64,000 nt of DNA, taken from assembly GCF_043290135.1 (NCBI RefSeq), contig NC_134700.1, positions 242,925,088 to 242,989,087 on the forward strand. The letters run 5' to 3'. Below the pieces are notes generated by a model. The model was not told where the DNA came from and did not search any database. It was given only the letters and a program-made list of their open reading frames with translations. The first letter of the stretch is position 1; each line of letters starts with the position of its first letter. Below are positions 38,557 through 50,154 of this stretch, piece after piece. A program made the translations under genes and the position numbers. This DNA comes from Rhipicephalus microplus. Lineage: Eukaryota > Arthropoda > Arachnida > Ixodida > Ixodidae.

Positions 38557-39425
38557 TACCCCTGTCACACGGCCACCACCAAACTCCGTTGAACACCGTC
38601 AACGTAAATCTCCCCAAGGGGGTTCGACGGAGAAGGAGTTGTGGCAGTGTCACACGGCAACGACAAGGTTGCAACAGTTGCCGCGAGGGGGCTCAGCTGG
38701 CGCTGTTTGATTTTCGGAAAAGGATTCTAATTTCATCTCTATTGATTTTTTTGTGAATTCTCGTTATGCGGTTTTTACAAAAAAGCACTATTAAGTAAGT
38801 ATGCGACTGACAAACCATTAAAAATAATTTCAAATAAAAGCGCATTTGTTAAATGTAGCAATGCTGCTAGTGATGCTGGCCACATTGTGCTTTTAGTTGT
38901 TTTCTTGCCGGTATACATGCTCGGTACGAAAATTCTTATGCTTCCTTGCCTCGTGAGCGTACATTTTGTGTTTTTCAGCCATGAGTGACACAGCGGACGA
39001 CGTGAGGAAGTGGTACCATATTGCGCGGGTAATGACGTTTATCGTCTGGCGCCGGCCGGCCCGACTCGTGAGGCATGGTGTGTAGGGCATCGGTGTTGAG
39101 AGTAAGTGAACTCTGGCGGGCGTAAATATATGTAAACAAGCAGGCGTTGTGAATGAGTACTACAACAAAATAACGTTTAATATTGCCAAAATGTATTGTT
39201 CTTTCACTGCGGCCACGTAGTGCTCGAAATTTTTCTCTGACCTCTAAACTGCTGGGGACGAAAGTACCTCGTTTTGCTGCAAAGGGAGATCGTTGAACGT
39301 CCTTTGCGAAATGCTCCGTTTACCTTCGTTTGCGTAAGGGTGGCCGTGTGACACGGGCCGCATCTTCGTTGTCGTAAGGACGAGGGAGTTAGACGGTCTT
39401 CGCGGGTGCCCGTGTGACAGGGGTA
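38557..39425. mobile_element. Non-autonomous DNA element with terminal inverted repeats, in element C gag
   Basis: Perfect 16-bp terminal inverted repeats, tacccctgtcacacgg (38557-38572) and its reverse complement (39410-39425), bound 869 bp. Subterminal words repeat the motif: gtgtcacacggcaacg near 38648 and ggccgtgtgacacggg near 39342. There is no transposase-like frame. The target duplication is unclear because one end abuts a LINE tail. The superfamily is unknown. Confidence 0.8.
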
Positions 39426-39432
39426 TATGATG

Positions 39433-39464
<32 letters not shown>

Positions 39465-39688
39465 GATGATGATCCTTGACACTCTGGCGCACACCCACAA
39501 AGGGGGATCGGCCAAGAACCGGGCGGCAGGATCTTAACTGAAAGGCTAATGATTTTTCAAAGAAAACGTAATTTTGGGCTGAAAAAAAAGTATAGAAGGA
39601 AAAGCCGAAAATCGAAAAAGGAGTATATCTCAGCAGGGAGCGATGCAGGCTATCAGATGCGATTTGAGACAGAGGTAATGGTGGGTCT

Positions 39689-39733
<45 letters not shown>

Positions 39734-39801
39734 CAGATTAACATGGCAATCGCTTTGTTTCAATTATGTATTCAAATACCGTAGAGCAGACGTCCCTGTG
39801 G
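39426..39801 (-). mobile_element. LINE 3' end with (ATC)n tail, in element C gag
   Basis: The minus strand opens with a coding tail, HRDVCSTVFEYIIETKRLPC, ending at 39738. A 3' UTR follows containing an (AT)n run (39691-39731) and the word ttggccgatccccctttgtg, and the end is an (ATC)n tail (39428-39471). The coding tail and UTR resemble those of the LINE at 18790. It is severely 5' truncated. Confidence 0.8.
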
Positions 39802-40269
39802 CTATAAGATTCACCAGGCAGCTGCGTGCGTTCAGCGAGCTTCTTCTTCGCTGCCTCAGCGCGAACTGTGGAGGCACCAAAAATTTGACGAAGTTGCTGT
39901 TCGAAAGTGTCCCAGTCAGGAAGATCCGGGTGGTGGTTCCAGAACCAACTTTTGGCAACATCGGACAAGTAAAATGGGACGCTGCGCAACTTGTGTGGAT
40001 TGTCCCACCTGTTCAAATCGCTGACGAGGTCGCAGTTCTTGATTCAGTCTTCTACATCATCACCTCGGAGACCGGAAAAGACAAGTGGATCACGCAGGCG
40101 AATGTTTTTGGGCGAAGCGGGTGTCGGTGGCTGCAGTAGGACGGCGACGTTGGATGGGCCAGGGTTTTCTTGGGCCGCCATGGCAGGGGGTTGTATGCGA
40201 CGATCCGAGCGGAGCTCCAGCGAGATCGAGCGAGAGGACTTGGGCAAACGAAAAGCACCGTCCACCACT

Positions 40270-40400
40270 TGTGAGGAACCGGTTTATTCAGCCAGGCTCG
40301 AGCTAAATCACACTGGTGATGATATTTACAGATGATGGAGATGTACAAGTGATGATGATATCTAAAGAGAATGAAGAGTCATTCGCTTGTCGCGCTCACA
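40270..40400 (-). repeat. 5' LTR of element C (131 bp)
   Basis: The partner of 34217-34311. The extra 36 bp lie between two copies of tgatgatat, so the shorter LTR probably lost them by slippage. A candidate primer site (TGGTGGACGG on the minus strand) begins two bases inside. Confidence 0.9.
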
Positions 40401-40498
40401 ATATTGAATGATGAGCGTTGGTTCCGATTAGCAACCAAGCTCCCTTATCCCAGGTTGAGGCAGTGGCCCGTTCGTTTTAGGTATACATGCGGCCGCAG

Positions 40499-40687
<189 letters not shown>

Positions 40688-43600
40688 AATGTTATCATGG
40701 CGAAACTCAAGCCGTCGGTGTTAGAGAACATGCAGTCGACGTTTCCTGAGAGCGTAATTTTGATTGTATACTTTGTTGTGTATATGTGTCTTGATCATCC
40801 CACGCAAAGGTGCCAAAGGCGTAGGCGTGGAAAAAAACTAACCGGAACTGCGTCATCTTCGAAATCTTGGGCGAAAATCTATAGGTACGTTTAATAGTGG
40901 ACTCCGTGAGCAGCTTCGGCTACGCATGTTGTCAATTTTTTTTCTTTTTCTTGAAGTGCTTCAGATTCAATTCGAGATGCCCGAGTTCAGCTACCACCGA
41001 TTAGCTCCAGTTTGTGCGTTGAATCCGTAACACTTTTGTAATGGGCCTGGGAGCTACAAAGTTGCTTTGGACCCGAATTCACACCCATTATTCGGACAGG
41101 CCTGTTATTTACAAACTGCTAAATGTTATGCTGTACATTTCTTAGCGCTATGTCGTGCTCTACCGACTCGTTATGTATTACGCGAGAGTGATTTGTTCGG
41201 TAAAATTCTACTGTTGTTATCTTGTCGAATATTTTGTTGTTACTGTGTGGTGATATAAACAGTATATCTAAAACCAACACAGCATGTATGGGTTCTGAGA
41301 ATGCCAAAATTTCTGAAGTCTATACAGCTGTTAAACGCTTTGAGAAACCAGGCACGCTTTCAATATAAAATACAAAAATTTAATTTAGGCGCTCTGCAGA
41401 ACAGCGCTTGGCAGAACAGCTGCAGAGCCAAAGAAAGTGTATTTTTTCTCTCTCCCTCTTCAGTGAAAGCGCCTGTTAGCAAAGTGGTCGTTTTATAAAA
41501 CGATACATATTCGCCAAAACAGATTCAAACCCGAAAATTCACCTGCCACAACAGGCATTGTGGACGTCGTTTGTGAAGGTATCACTCGATGATGTAAGTG
41601 GAACGAACATCGTGTTCGTTTTTGGTCTAAATGATTCGTTGAAGGAAGCATAACCTCAGTTAGAAGAGAAGACGCTGTCATTATTCCAAACTGATCTAGA
41701 GGAACATATATACTTCTGCACTGATAGCTCCCGAATCGGCTCGATAGGCACGAACAATGCGAAAAGCGTCTTGTCATCATTTCTTTCGCCAACTTCAGTG
41801 ATAAGCTACGTACCCTGATTCTCGGTTATTTGCCCTCGATGTGCTGCATCCTCAATCTTGCCGGAGCAACGCTAAGCTGTTTCTCTTTCCAGAGGAAGCT
41901 TGCATACTAGCACCCGCCAGTGAGACCACAACGCAGTGGTCACAAGGTCACTTATGCATACGCCTCAGGCGACCCGAACACGCAAGCCATCTCTTTCTTA
42001 TTGTACTTCTTCGTTTTCTTCCCCATCGATAGTATCGATCATCTCGCGGAGCCGCAGGGCCTCCGGGGACGAGCGACAATTTGTGATTACGTCACCGGCG
42101 ACCCGAGACGCCTCAACGACACCGCATACGCGTTCACATTTCGTACAGCTAACTTATCTTGCACGACGATGTGCAAAGGCTGACGGGACGGCGGTCTTCC
42201 TTTCAACAGTGTTGCTGGTTGGGCAAGTATGTACATACTTAAAGTCAAAGAAAGCCACGTGCACTAAAACGTAGAAAAAGGAAGACAGAGACAGAAGCAG
42301 ACATAGTGAACGAAGGAGTGGTTACTAACAACTGAACACTGAGGTGGCTATACTAACAACTCAACAAGTTGTTTCAGAAATGCTTTAAGCAAACATTTGG
42401 CCACTCAAGTGATCACCACCAGTGCGCATTCAGCATAGTTCAAGCGCCCAATTTGGGCCAGCAAGCTCTTCCTACACCTGCGAAAACAGGGTCGGCAATG
42501 AGCATTGCTTAGAGTTATAGCTTCGCAACGCCTCTCAACCGAGCTTAAATGACCCCACAAACGGGACAACAGCTTACAGATCCTATAGGCTCATACTAAG
42601 AGCACACACGGTGGCTTGCAAAACACATCCGTACGTCAAGAAATGCGAAACTTGCCAGCGTTTCATGAGTGTGGAGGAGTGGATGAAAGTAATTTGTAAA
42701 GACATCTAGTAGCTGGAACTCGTCGCAACAAAATTTAGCTGTATCGATAATAACGAACTCTAAATAGAAATAAAATACATCAGCATGCTGATGAGAACCT
42801 TGCTTTGCCGGAAACAGCTGATTCTGTTCGAACCAGAATGAACTCCCCTAAAGCAAGTACTGTTTGAGTTCGGTACGTTAGGGAGCACATCAATTAGTGC
42901 GTGCAAGCGAAAATAGTGTTAGCGGGAGTTTTGAGCGCATAAAACGACATTCACTGTAACGAATGAACAGGATGGGTGCTACTTTATACAACGCGAAAAT
43001 ATAAAGTAGGCTTGAAATAAGCCCGTGAAATAATGTCACGTGGTGTAGTTTTGTACTAAGTGGGTATCTGTAGTATCCAAGAAAATACTAACGCTTTACA
43101 CCTACAAAGTTAGAAAATGTCAAGTCGGACGTTTTGCGAACCTATCAGCATTTTTATCCTTGTAATTTTTCGCCTGTATTTTTTTTGGTTCGAAAGCTGG
43201 TTAATTGGTCTTGCTTAAATTATCAATTATAAAAAACGCATAAACAGTCTGACGAATTTCGTTCTACGTAGAAAGCAACATTCATTTGGTGGCGTCGTCA
43301 TAAAGTGTATCGGCCTATATATTAAATCTGTAGGAATTAGCTGATACATCCTGTATAGTATGTAACATGAGTGACTATGGGAGGAAAATGTACTTTACCC
43401 TGCTGTAGAGAATGATAGTGCTGTCATAGGGCAGCTCTTAGACAAGGTGTTTCGAGTTTACGTGATTAAAAAGGTCTGTGAAATGTTAGCTCTCGGTTTA
43501 AAATTGTTAGCATGATACGTCAGATCTATACCATCCGAAAAAAAAAGCGAACAGATACAATGCACTTAGGTAATCAATGTAATGCGAAGCAGGCAGCAAG

Positions 43601-44234
43601 GAGCAAGTTATGCTGTATGTACATGACACGTGCGATATGTGGTGATTTGCATGTTAGGAACTGTCACTTACGTTATTCATACAGTGACGTCACGCAATAC
43701 TAGTTTCAGCGTATATCAACTTAAACGGCCGCGAGTGCATCATGAGCAAGATATGTAATACATGCCGTGCACGACATGCATGTCCAAATTTTCATGTCTC
43801 AAACTTTCGAACTCCCGCAACAGATAGAATTTTCAAACTCTCGCAACCCATAGACTGGCTATAAGAAACAAATAGTTTTCGCGCTTCAATAAGTGCATTG
43901 GTGGATACAGTATCCGATACGGCGCATTTGATAGGACAATGTGCTCACCAGAAGGTCTTCGTCATTCTTGCACTCGCGCGTCTACAGAAGAGCGAAGCCG
44001 ACCCGCGCCTTCGCTAGTGGGGCGACTATTCGGTCAAGCTTTAGGTCCCTCCGTTATACGTACACCGCAGCCTATAGTAGGTGAAGGTCAACTGTGGACA
44101 AGCCATCAATATGGCCGTCCTTAGAGTAGCGCTTGAAGAGCGCCCATGTTGCCCTGCCACAGTCAGCAACTAGCCTCTATGTGTCGATCCGGCAGGGGTG
44201 TGCCCGGTGGCTCTAACATCGTCGTACACAGCAC
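40688..44234. other. Intergenic, nothing recognised
   Basis: About 3.5 kb of AT-rich sequence. Frames up to about 110 codons (for example 41936-42274) show no domain, repeat family or convincing exon boundary. Confidence 0.45.
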
Positions 44235-44594
44235 TTATACAACGTGTACACACCATTCGGGGGCCCGGAAATGACGCTCGGCCAGAAGCTCCGCTAGCGT
44301 GCACATGAGAGCACGGTTATGCGCACACTTGGATGCTCGTGTCCTTCTGTTGAATATCACTTCCTCGACATTTGGGGCCAACGCGCTTTTGTGGATCAAA
44401 ACGCGCGTCAAGTGCACAGCTGTGCCTAAGGTCACGGCGGCAAGTATGTTTCTCTGTTCACCAGCGAGCTTTGACAGCTTTTCTTCGTTTTCGCAGCAAC
44501 GGGAACAGAGACAAGTGCTCCGCGTATCTGCAGATTGGTGCAGTTTCCGTATGTCGTCTCTCAATGAGTGAACGAATGCCCAAATTTCCTTCAA
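44235..44594 (-). CDS. Unassigned 119-codon open frame
   Basis: A GC-richer minus-strand frame encodes a mixed-composition peptide with RSTCLCSRCCENEEKLSKLA near residue 27 (four Cys) and a hydrophobic-helical middle (LAAVTLGTAVHLTRVLI). It is not low complexity, unlike most frames nearby. I recognise no family and no splice sites. It may be a transposon relic or chance. Confidence 0.15.
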   Translation of the reverse strand: MKEIWAFVHSLRDDIRKLHQSADTRSTCLCSRCCENEEKLSKLAGEQRNILAAVTLGTAVHLTRVLIHKSALAPNVEEVIFNRRTRASKCAHNRALMCTLAELLAERHFRAPEWCVHVV

Positions 44595-45811
44595 GACTTC
44601 ATTACGTTGCTTTGCGACAGCGACCTATGTGGAAACAAGGACAAAAAGAAAACAGCATAACCATGGAGTGAATAATAACGAGTGGGCGAAGCACTGCATA
44701 GGGATATCGGGTAAACGTGAATACCCGTACACCACCCACTCTACATCAGATAACGAGTGAAAATGTTCGTGATCTCGGGGATGCTGTTATCAAACCACCA
44801 ACAATCGCACACTTCTCAACTGTTTCCGAAGCTGCGTTCGAAGAATTCGCGCTCGAAGTGGGTGTCATTCACGTCGGGTAGCGCAGGCTTCTTGCGTTTC
44901 ACATCAGCTTCTCGTACTCTAAACTCCGGGCTCGCTTGCCTTCATTGTCGTTTTGCCGCCGCTTCGTGAACTCTCAACTGCGGTTTCGCTTGCTGACACC
45001 TTTGCACCGCTTCGGCTTTGCGAACTCTGTGTGCTTGCTGTCGAGCATACAGTTTCCTGAAAATACACTATAGGGAACTCTGGCGCTAGTGTCTATGGCA
45101 GCTACAACACACGGCACTTCTGCGAGCGCAGATATGATGGGTAGTTCACAGATTTGTTTAAGCTTTGTACTTCTGGCTCCATGTGTGTTTGTGCAGCCTA
45201 AAGCTGTTTTCTCACGAAACAAAAATTACAAATGTGTAGTGGTTGTGCTTCACCACCTTATCCTTTCAGGCTTACAATTTCAAATCAGGCCACGCAGTTC
45301 AAAAGGGTTCGTTCTTTGAAACAAAACCGAAACACAGTAGTGAACGAAGCCACAAGTGCGATTCGCAGCCGGCAAGTACGAAGACTAGGCAAATCCGTGC
45401 ATTCCCCTTCATTCCCACGGTCGCTGAACAATCGTAGCGCCAGAGTCCCGTCTAGTATGCTGTATGCTGTCGAGCCTCCTGTTTGTTCATTTATGGCGAG
45501 TAACACGTACGTATCCATAGTCCGAGTGCGAGAGGAGGAGAGAAGACGCCGCAAGCGCTTCTAGCGGTCGCCGTTGAAACTTGTAGAGTTACGGTGCATG
45601 CTAACTTCAGGTAGCAGATTTGCGCATAGGTACGCCATCTTGCTCACTGAGACGTCCATGTCATGCAGAAAAGCCACCCCTTTCGTCAGCAGCACACGGC
45701 TGAGTTCACCGGCAACATCTCGGCGTCCGTACAAGAAACGAAACACGAGCCCAGAGCGCGTTCGCTCTCTTTGTTACCATGTGGCGTTGATTCGACGAAC
45801 ACTAAATAAAA
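44595..45811. other. Intergenic; GGGGCGAAGC-family end at about 44664-44700
   Basis: gagtgaataataacgagtgg followed by gcgaagcactgc is a diverged plus-strand copy of the family end. Nothing else is recognised. Confidence 0.4.
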
Positions 45812-46818
45812 ATGGCAGCATATCCACGGAGTGAATGATGGAGAGTGGGGCGAACAATTCGTCCGTCCATTCGTTCTTGCTTCTGCCCGTCCATGCGTCC
45901 GTCAGTGCGACCGTCCATGCGTCCATCAGCCCGTCTGTGCGTGCGTCTGTTCGTGCGTCCATCCCTGCGTTCGTCCATGCAGCCGTCCCTGCGTCCGTTC
46001 ATGCGTTCATCCATGCATCTGTCTATGTGTCCGTTCGTCCATCTATTCAACACTCCAAGTACCACCATCTCGCATCTTTTCATCATATATTCCCCATATA
46101 GAAGCACCGCCATCCAGCGGACATTCCAAGGACTAAACGAGAGGTGGCACACGCACACTTTCTTACGGCTTGCGCTTCGGGTCCACTTCCCACCTTTAAC
46201 CACCTCGAGTTCATGGTATATACTAGTTCACTGTATTCATAGCACTGTGGCCCAATGCTCGTTAAACCTTTCGAAAATCAAGGAGGTTACGCCCAGCGAG
46301 TATGACGTAGCAAACTTTTTCAGTCAGATAGTACTCAATGTACATGCCAATGTCTGCTAATGGGAAATGAGAGGCGGAGACTTCGGCTTTTACTTTCTTA
46401 CGGCTTGCGCTTCGTATCTACTTCCCATTTTTAACGACCTCGAGTTCATTCATGGTATATACAAGTTCATTGTATTCATGGCACTGCGGCTCAACGCTCG
46501 CTAAACCTTTCTAAAGCTAAGGAGGTTACACCCAGTGAGTATAACGTAGCAACCCTTTCTTGTCAGATAGTGCTCAATGTACATGCCAATGGCTGCTAAT
46601 AGTGATTGCAGCCTGTGCGTTAACTAAAAGCCGAATGCTCCTGTCTCTCATTCCCCATTAGCAGCCATTGACATGTATATTGAGCACTATTTTTTATTGT
46701 TCATAACGCACAGAAGAAGTCTCTCACCGGCACCACCTTGGAGGTCAAAATGTTATACTTGTTACAGACTACGGGGGACGAACGGGTGCCATTATAAAGA
46801 GCTTCGCCCCTAAAAAGA
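45812..46818 (+). repeat. GGGGCGAAGC-family repeat, copy 1 of an inverted dimer
   Basis: It starts with the family end tggcagcatatccacggag and gagtggggcgaac. A minisatellite of gcgtccgtccat-type units follows (45860-46050), then the module catctcgcatcttttcat / accgccatccagcggacat, then single-copy sequence. It ends gagcttcgcccctaaaa at 46818. An internal direct duplication (about 46160-46370 against 46396-46600) makes it longer than copy 2. The long Pro/Ser/Val-rich frame is translated minisatellite. Confidence 0.8.
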
Positions 46819-46992
46819 ACAAAAGTAAGCTCGTGAGCCGGGAACGCGTAGCAACACATTGCGTGAGAGAGGAGAGCGAGCCGAGACACGAGTGGCGTCA
46901 GACGCATGCGAACGAGCTCCTGCACCGAACCGCGTTTTATTCTACATGTAGTGACCGCGCGTTTAGTTGTAACTTCGATATAAGACAGTTTA

Positions 46993-47807
46993 TTTTAGGG
47001 GCGAAGCTCCTCATAGCGGCACCTGTTCATCCCTCGTAGCCGTTGTAGTAGTGTGTAACAACTTGTATAACATTTTGACCTCCAAAGTGGTGCCGGTGTG
47101 AGATTTCTTCGCTGCGTTGTTGAACAATAAAAGGTAGTGCTCAATGTACACGAATATGGCTGTTAAGAGGGAATGAGAGACCGGAGAAATAGGCTTTTAG
47201 TTAACGCGCACACTGTGAATTTTTTATTGTTCAACAACGCACAGAAGACAAGAAAGGGTTGCTACGTTATACTCGCTGGGCGTAACCTCCTTGGTTTTCA
47301 AAAGGTTTAGCGAGCATTCGGCCGCAGTGCCATGAATACAGTGAACTAGTATATACCATGAACTCGAGGTGGTTAAAGGTGGGAAGTGGACCCGAAGCGC
47401 AAGCCGTAAGAAAGTGTGCGTGTGCCACCTCTCGTTTAGTCCTTGGAATGTCCGCTGGATGGCAGTGCTTCTATATGGGGAATATATGATGAAAAGATGC
47501 GAGATGGTGGTACTTGGAGTGTTGAATAGGTGGACGAATGGACGCACGGACAGATGCATGGACGGACGCACGGATGGCTGCATGGACGGATGGACGCATG
47601 GACGGACGCAGGAGCGGATGCATGGACGAAAGCAGGGACTGACGCACAGATGAACGTGCGGACGCACGAACAGACGCACGCACGGGCGGGTGGATGGACG
47701 CATGGGCGGCCACACAGACGTACGCATGGATGGATGGAAGCAAGAATGACTGGACGGACGAATGCTTCGCCCCACTCTCCATCATTGACTCCGTGGATAT
47801 GCTGCCA
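46993..47807 (-). repeat. GGGGCGAAGC-family repeat, copy 2 of an inverted dimer
   Basis: On the minus strand this has the same order as copy 1: the end tggcagcatatccacggag at 47807, minisatellite (47530-47760), the catctcgcatctttt module, single-copy sequence, and the end agcttcgcccctaaaat at 46993. The outer parts (45812-46314 against 47258-47807) and the inner parts (46674-46818 against 46993-47135) pair as inverted repeats. Only 174 bp separate the two inner ends. Confidence 0.8.
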
Positions 47808-47831
47808 ATTTTTTTCAAACTCGAACCTTGC

Positions 47832-48122
47832 AGAACTTTGTCCAGACTGCCAGAATCGCAGTGATTTTAACCACATGCTCTGGAGGTGCCCCTCTTTACA
47901 AAGAAAAAATGAAGAATTTTCTGAGAACTCCTTTCATTTAATGCTCACGAGTCCGGTTCTCATACAACAACTCAGGGCTGTCCAGAAGGCCCACGATGCG
48001 GCGGTGAGGCTGGGCCTCCCCGTCCCAACGTGGGAGCGGCCCGCGATTCTACCCCTATAAAACGGGGGTGGAATCCTTCAGGACCCCAATAAAAGTTTTT
48101 CATCCATCCATCCATCCATCCA
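47832..48122 (+). mobile_element. 5'-truncated LINE with (CATC)n tail
   Basis: A perfect 11-bp target duplication, tcgaaccttgc, lies at 47821-47831 and 48123-48133. The insert encodes the last part of a LINE ORF2: the Cys-His segment LCPDCQNRSDFNHMLWRCPS and then a tail ending LPVPTWERPAILPL at 48060. A short UTR, aataaaagtttt, and a (CATC)n tail follow. The duplication starts 14 bases outside copy 2 of the inverted dimer. Confidence 0.92.
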
Positions 48123-48133
48123 TCGAACCTTGC

Positions 48134-49531
48134 CTCAACCTATCATTTCGGACATCGCTGACACCTTCCGAATGCCGGAGCCGACGCAGCTCAGCGGCTC
48201 CCTGCGTTTTATCGCTCGTTTATAAGTTGTCGCTGGCGCAATGACTTTCACTTCGAAGAAGAAAAAAAAGGAAAACCCCAATAAAAAATAATTCTCCTAA
48301 ATATTACTACCGAACTATAGCTTGTTCGACGTAAGTCACCATAGGGAGTTATTCTTGTTTGAAATAGCAAACAAGAAAAACTTGACATAATTAGTCGAGA
48401 ATCATGTACACGATTTGCGACAACTTAAGTTCCACAAATCGCTCGTTTCGCGGTTTTCGCCGCTTTAAACTATTAAGCAGGTGGCTTGATAAAGCAATTG
48501 CTAGAGCTGTTCTTCCGTGTTTTACAAATAGCACAAGCAAACGAGAATTTTGAGCATATCTATACGTAGTTGTGGCATCCTGTGATCGTGGCAACTAGTC
48601 CGCACTAAGTCACGGCGCTGCACAGACACCTCTAACACTGACGTCCACTCAGAACGGACAACACAAGACACAATCACAACACCAACGAAGTAGTACTCAA
48701 CGGGATCTCCTCGCCGGACTACTAGGGCAGCGGTGGGGGTGGCGCCAGGGGCGGGGCGGTCGCCAGAACCCGCGTGGCCGTAAAGTTGGTTTACCCTAAA
48801 ATGGATGCTTTTGCGCACATGAACACGCTGGGCGAATAGGGGCGCGAGCGGCGAGTTCTATCAGTGGCGCAACTCTGCTATCTAAAGGTAGCATATAGAG
48901 TAACTCTAGAAACTTGATCTTCTGCCCTAAAATAAGAAATATATGCCGCATCTCTACAGAAGAATCCTTGAGGACGTGCACGCCAAGTGACGCTGGGTGA
49001 CGAAAAAGCATCGTCGTGGCTACGAGCGACGCTAAATTGAACTCCCACGTTTACAAGCACAGAAACACCTAATAAAGGAAAACAGGAGATCAACCACTAT
49101 TGTAGCTCAACTTGTAGAGGTTCGGGCATGCACGTTATCCTATACCAGCGGAAAGTTGTATTCTCGTACAATGTAATTTCTCTACACATATATCATTTTT
49201 ACTACATTACAGCTGAAAACTGAATGATGCCCCTGTGCCTCTTAGGCTTTATTAGTTTCATAAGTTTGCAAACAACCTTGAAAACATGTTATTTTGTATA
49301 GCGCGGCGGCGTAGCCTCGCAAAACAGCAACAACTTGATAGTTTCCTCGACCCTAAGGGACCCCCTCACTGAAAGTATTGTTGGCGACTTTTAAAGACGA
49401 TAGCTAAATACAATAGTCTTTGTCAACTCTTACCGGCATCGGGTACTTGAAACGGCCGACCCCATCCGCAGCGCCCACCAATGATGCTCAAGGTTGAGCA
49501 TTCATGCTTGTGCTATTATCAATTAAAAAAA
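48134..49531. other. Intergenic, nothing recognised
   Basis: A GC-rich patch at 48600-48860 has an open minus-strand frame without a recognisable domain. Otherwise AT-rich. Confidence 0.4.
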
Positions 49532-50028
49532 TTCCGCCATATCCACGAAGTGAATGATGATGAGTGGGCGAAGCTCTGGAGGTAAACCTGGTAAACCATG
49601 AATCCTCTGTACATTTTGCCCACTCGATTTTATTACATCGCTCCCCCTAGCGTACGTCGCCGCACTAAATCGAACGATTGCCTTCAACCAATGACACGCG
49701 CCATATGTGACATCATTCCTATTTTATAAGATCTTGCGTCTTTCATCAACTACAAGTACCGCTTCCTAGTTTATAACATCTTGCATCTTTTCATCATCAG
49801 CTACAAGTACCACCATCTAGTAAACACTACAAGAACTAAACGAGAGGTGGCTACATACAGGAGACGGTACCGCCATCTAGTGAACACTGCAAGAACTAAA
49901 CTAGAGGTGGCTACATACAGGGGACGGTACCGCCATCTAGTGAACACTGCAAGAACTAAACTAGAGGTGGCTACATACAGGCTACAGGGGACGCACAGCC
50001 CACGCCCTAAGGAGCTTCGCCCCTAAAA
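49532..50028 (+). repeat. GGGGCGAAGC-family repeat, copy 3, with 60-bp tandem units
   Basis: It starts ccgccatatccacgaagtg and gatgagtgggcgaagc, and ends ggagcttcgcccctaaaa at 50028. Between 49808 and 49985 a unit of about 60 bp (accgccatctagtgaacact then gaggtggctacatacag) occurs three times. The same accgccatc module is present once in each copy of the dimer. This copy has no gcgtcc-type minisatellite. Confidence 0.75.
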
Positions 50029-50154
50029 GCAATTATTGCGCATGTATGGGGCACCATAACAACACGCATATATTCTGCATATGCATCTCTTACTAGAAGA
50101 CGCATACATAAATAATTTTAAGGACCGTAGCACTTATCACGCTGCGTTTACCAT

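Larger units (their letters stand above)
37860..40268 (-). pseudogene. gag: Gag of element C, split by insertions
   Basis: The start (ATG at 40268) gives MVDGAFRLPKSSRSISLELR and then FSGLRGDDVED. A frameshift near 40040 leads to NRWDNPHKLRSVPFYLSDVA and PDWDTFEQQLRQIFG (39738-40016). The frame is interrupted at about 39801 by a LINE fragment plus a TIR element. It resumes below 38556 with the YTSYIEDV segment, continues through QRLDELQSLRLYYD, and ends with a CCHC knuckle, CYYCGYRGHIVRFC (about 37938-37983). Comparison with the intact Gag of element B fixes the order. Confidence 0.88.
34217..40400 (-). mobile_element. Ty3/Gypsy LTR retrotransposon, element C (nested, heavily broken)
   Basis: Short LTRs (34217-34311 and 40270-40400) with TG..CA ends bound a minus-strand gag-pol interior related to element B. 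A 4-bp direct repeat, atat, flanks it at 34213-34216 and 40401-40404, as expected for Ty3/Gypsy. Later events cut it up: a SINE (34500-34742), an insertion of about 100 bp (35107-35205), a deletion in RNase H/integrase near 35650, an inverted duplication (36894-36961), a TIR element (38557-39425) and a LINE 3' end (39426-39801). It cannot be active. Confidence 0.93.

Noticed and set aside
45845..46360. Long Pro/Ser/Val/Arg/Cys-rich frames at 13117-13665, 45802-46360 and 47224-47876
   Set aside because: They translate degenerate gcgtccgtcc-type minisatellites in the GGGGCGAAGC repeats. Similar frames appear on both strands and at inverted copies, as expected from DNA repeats.
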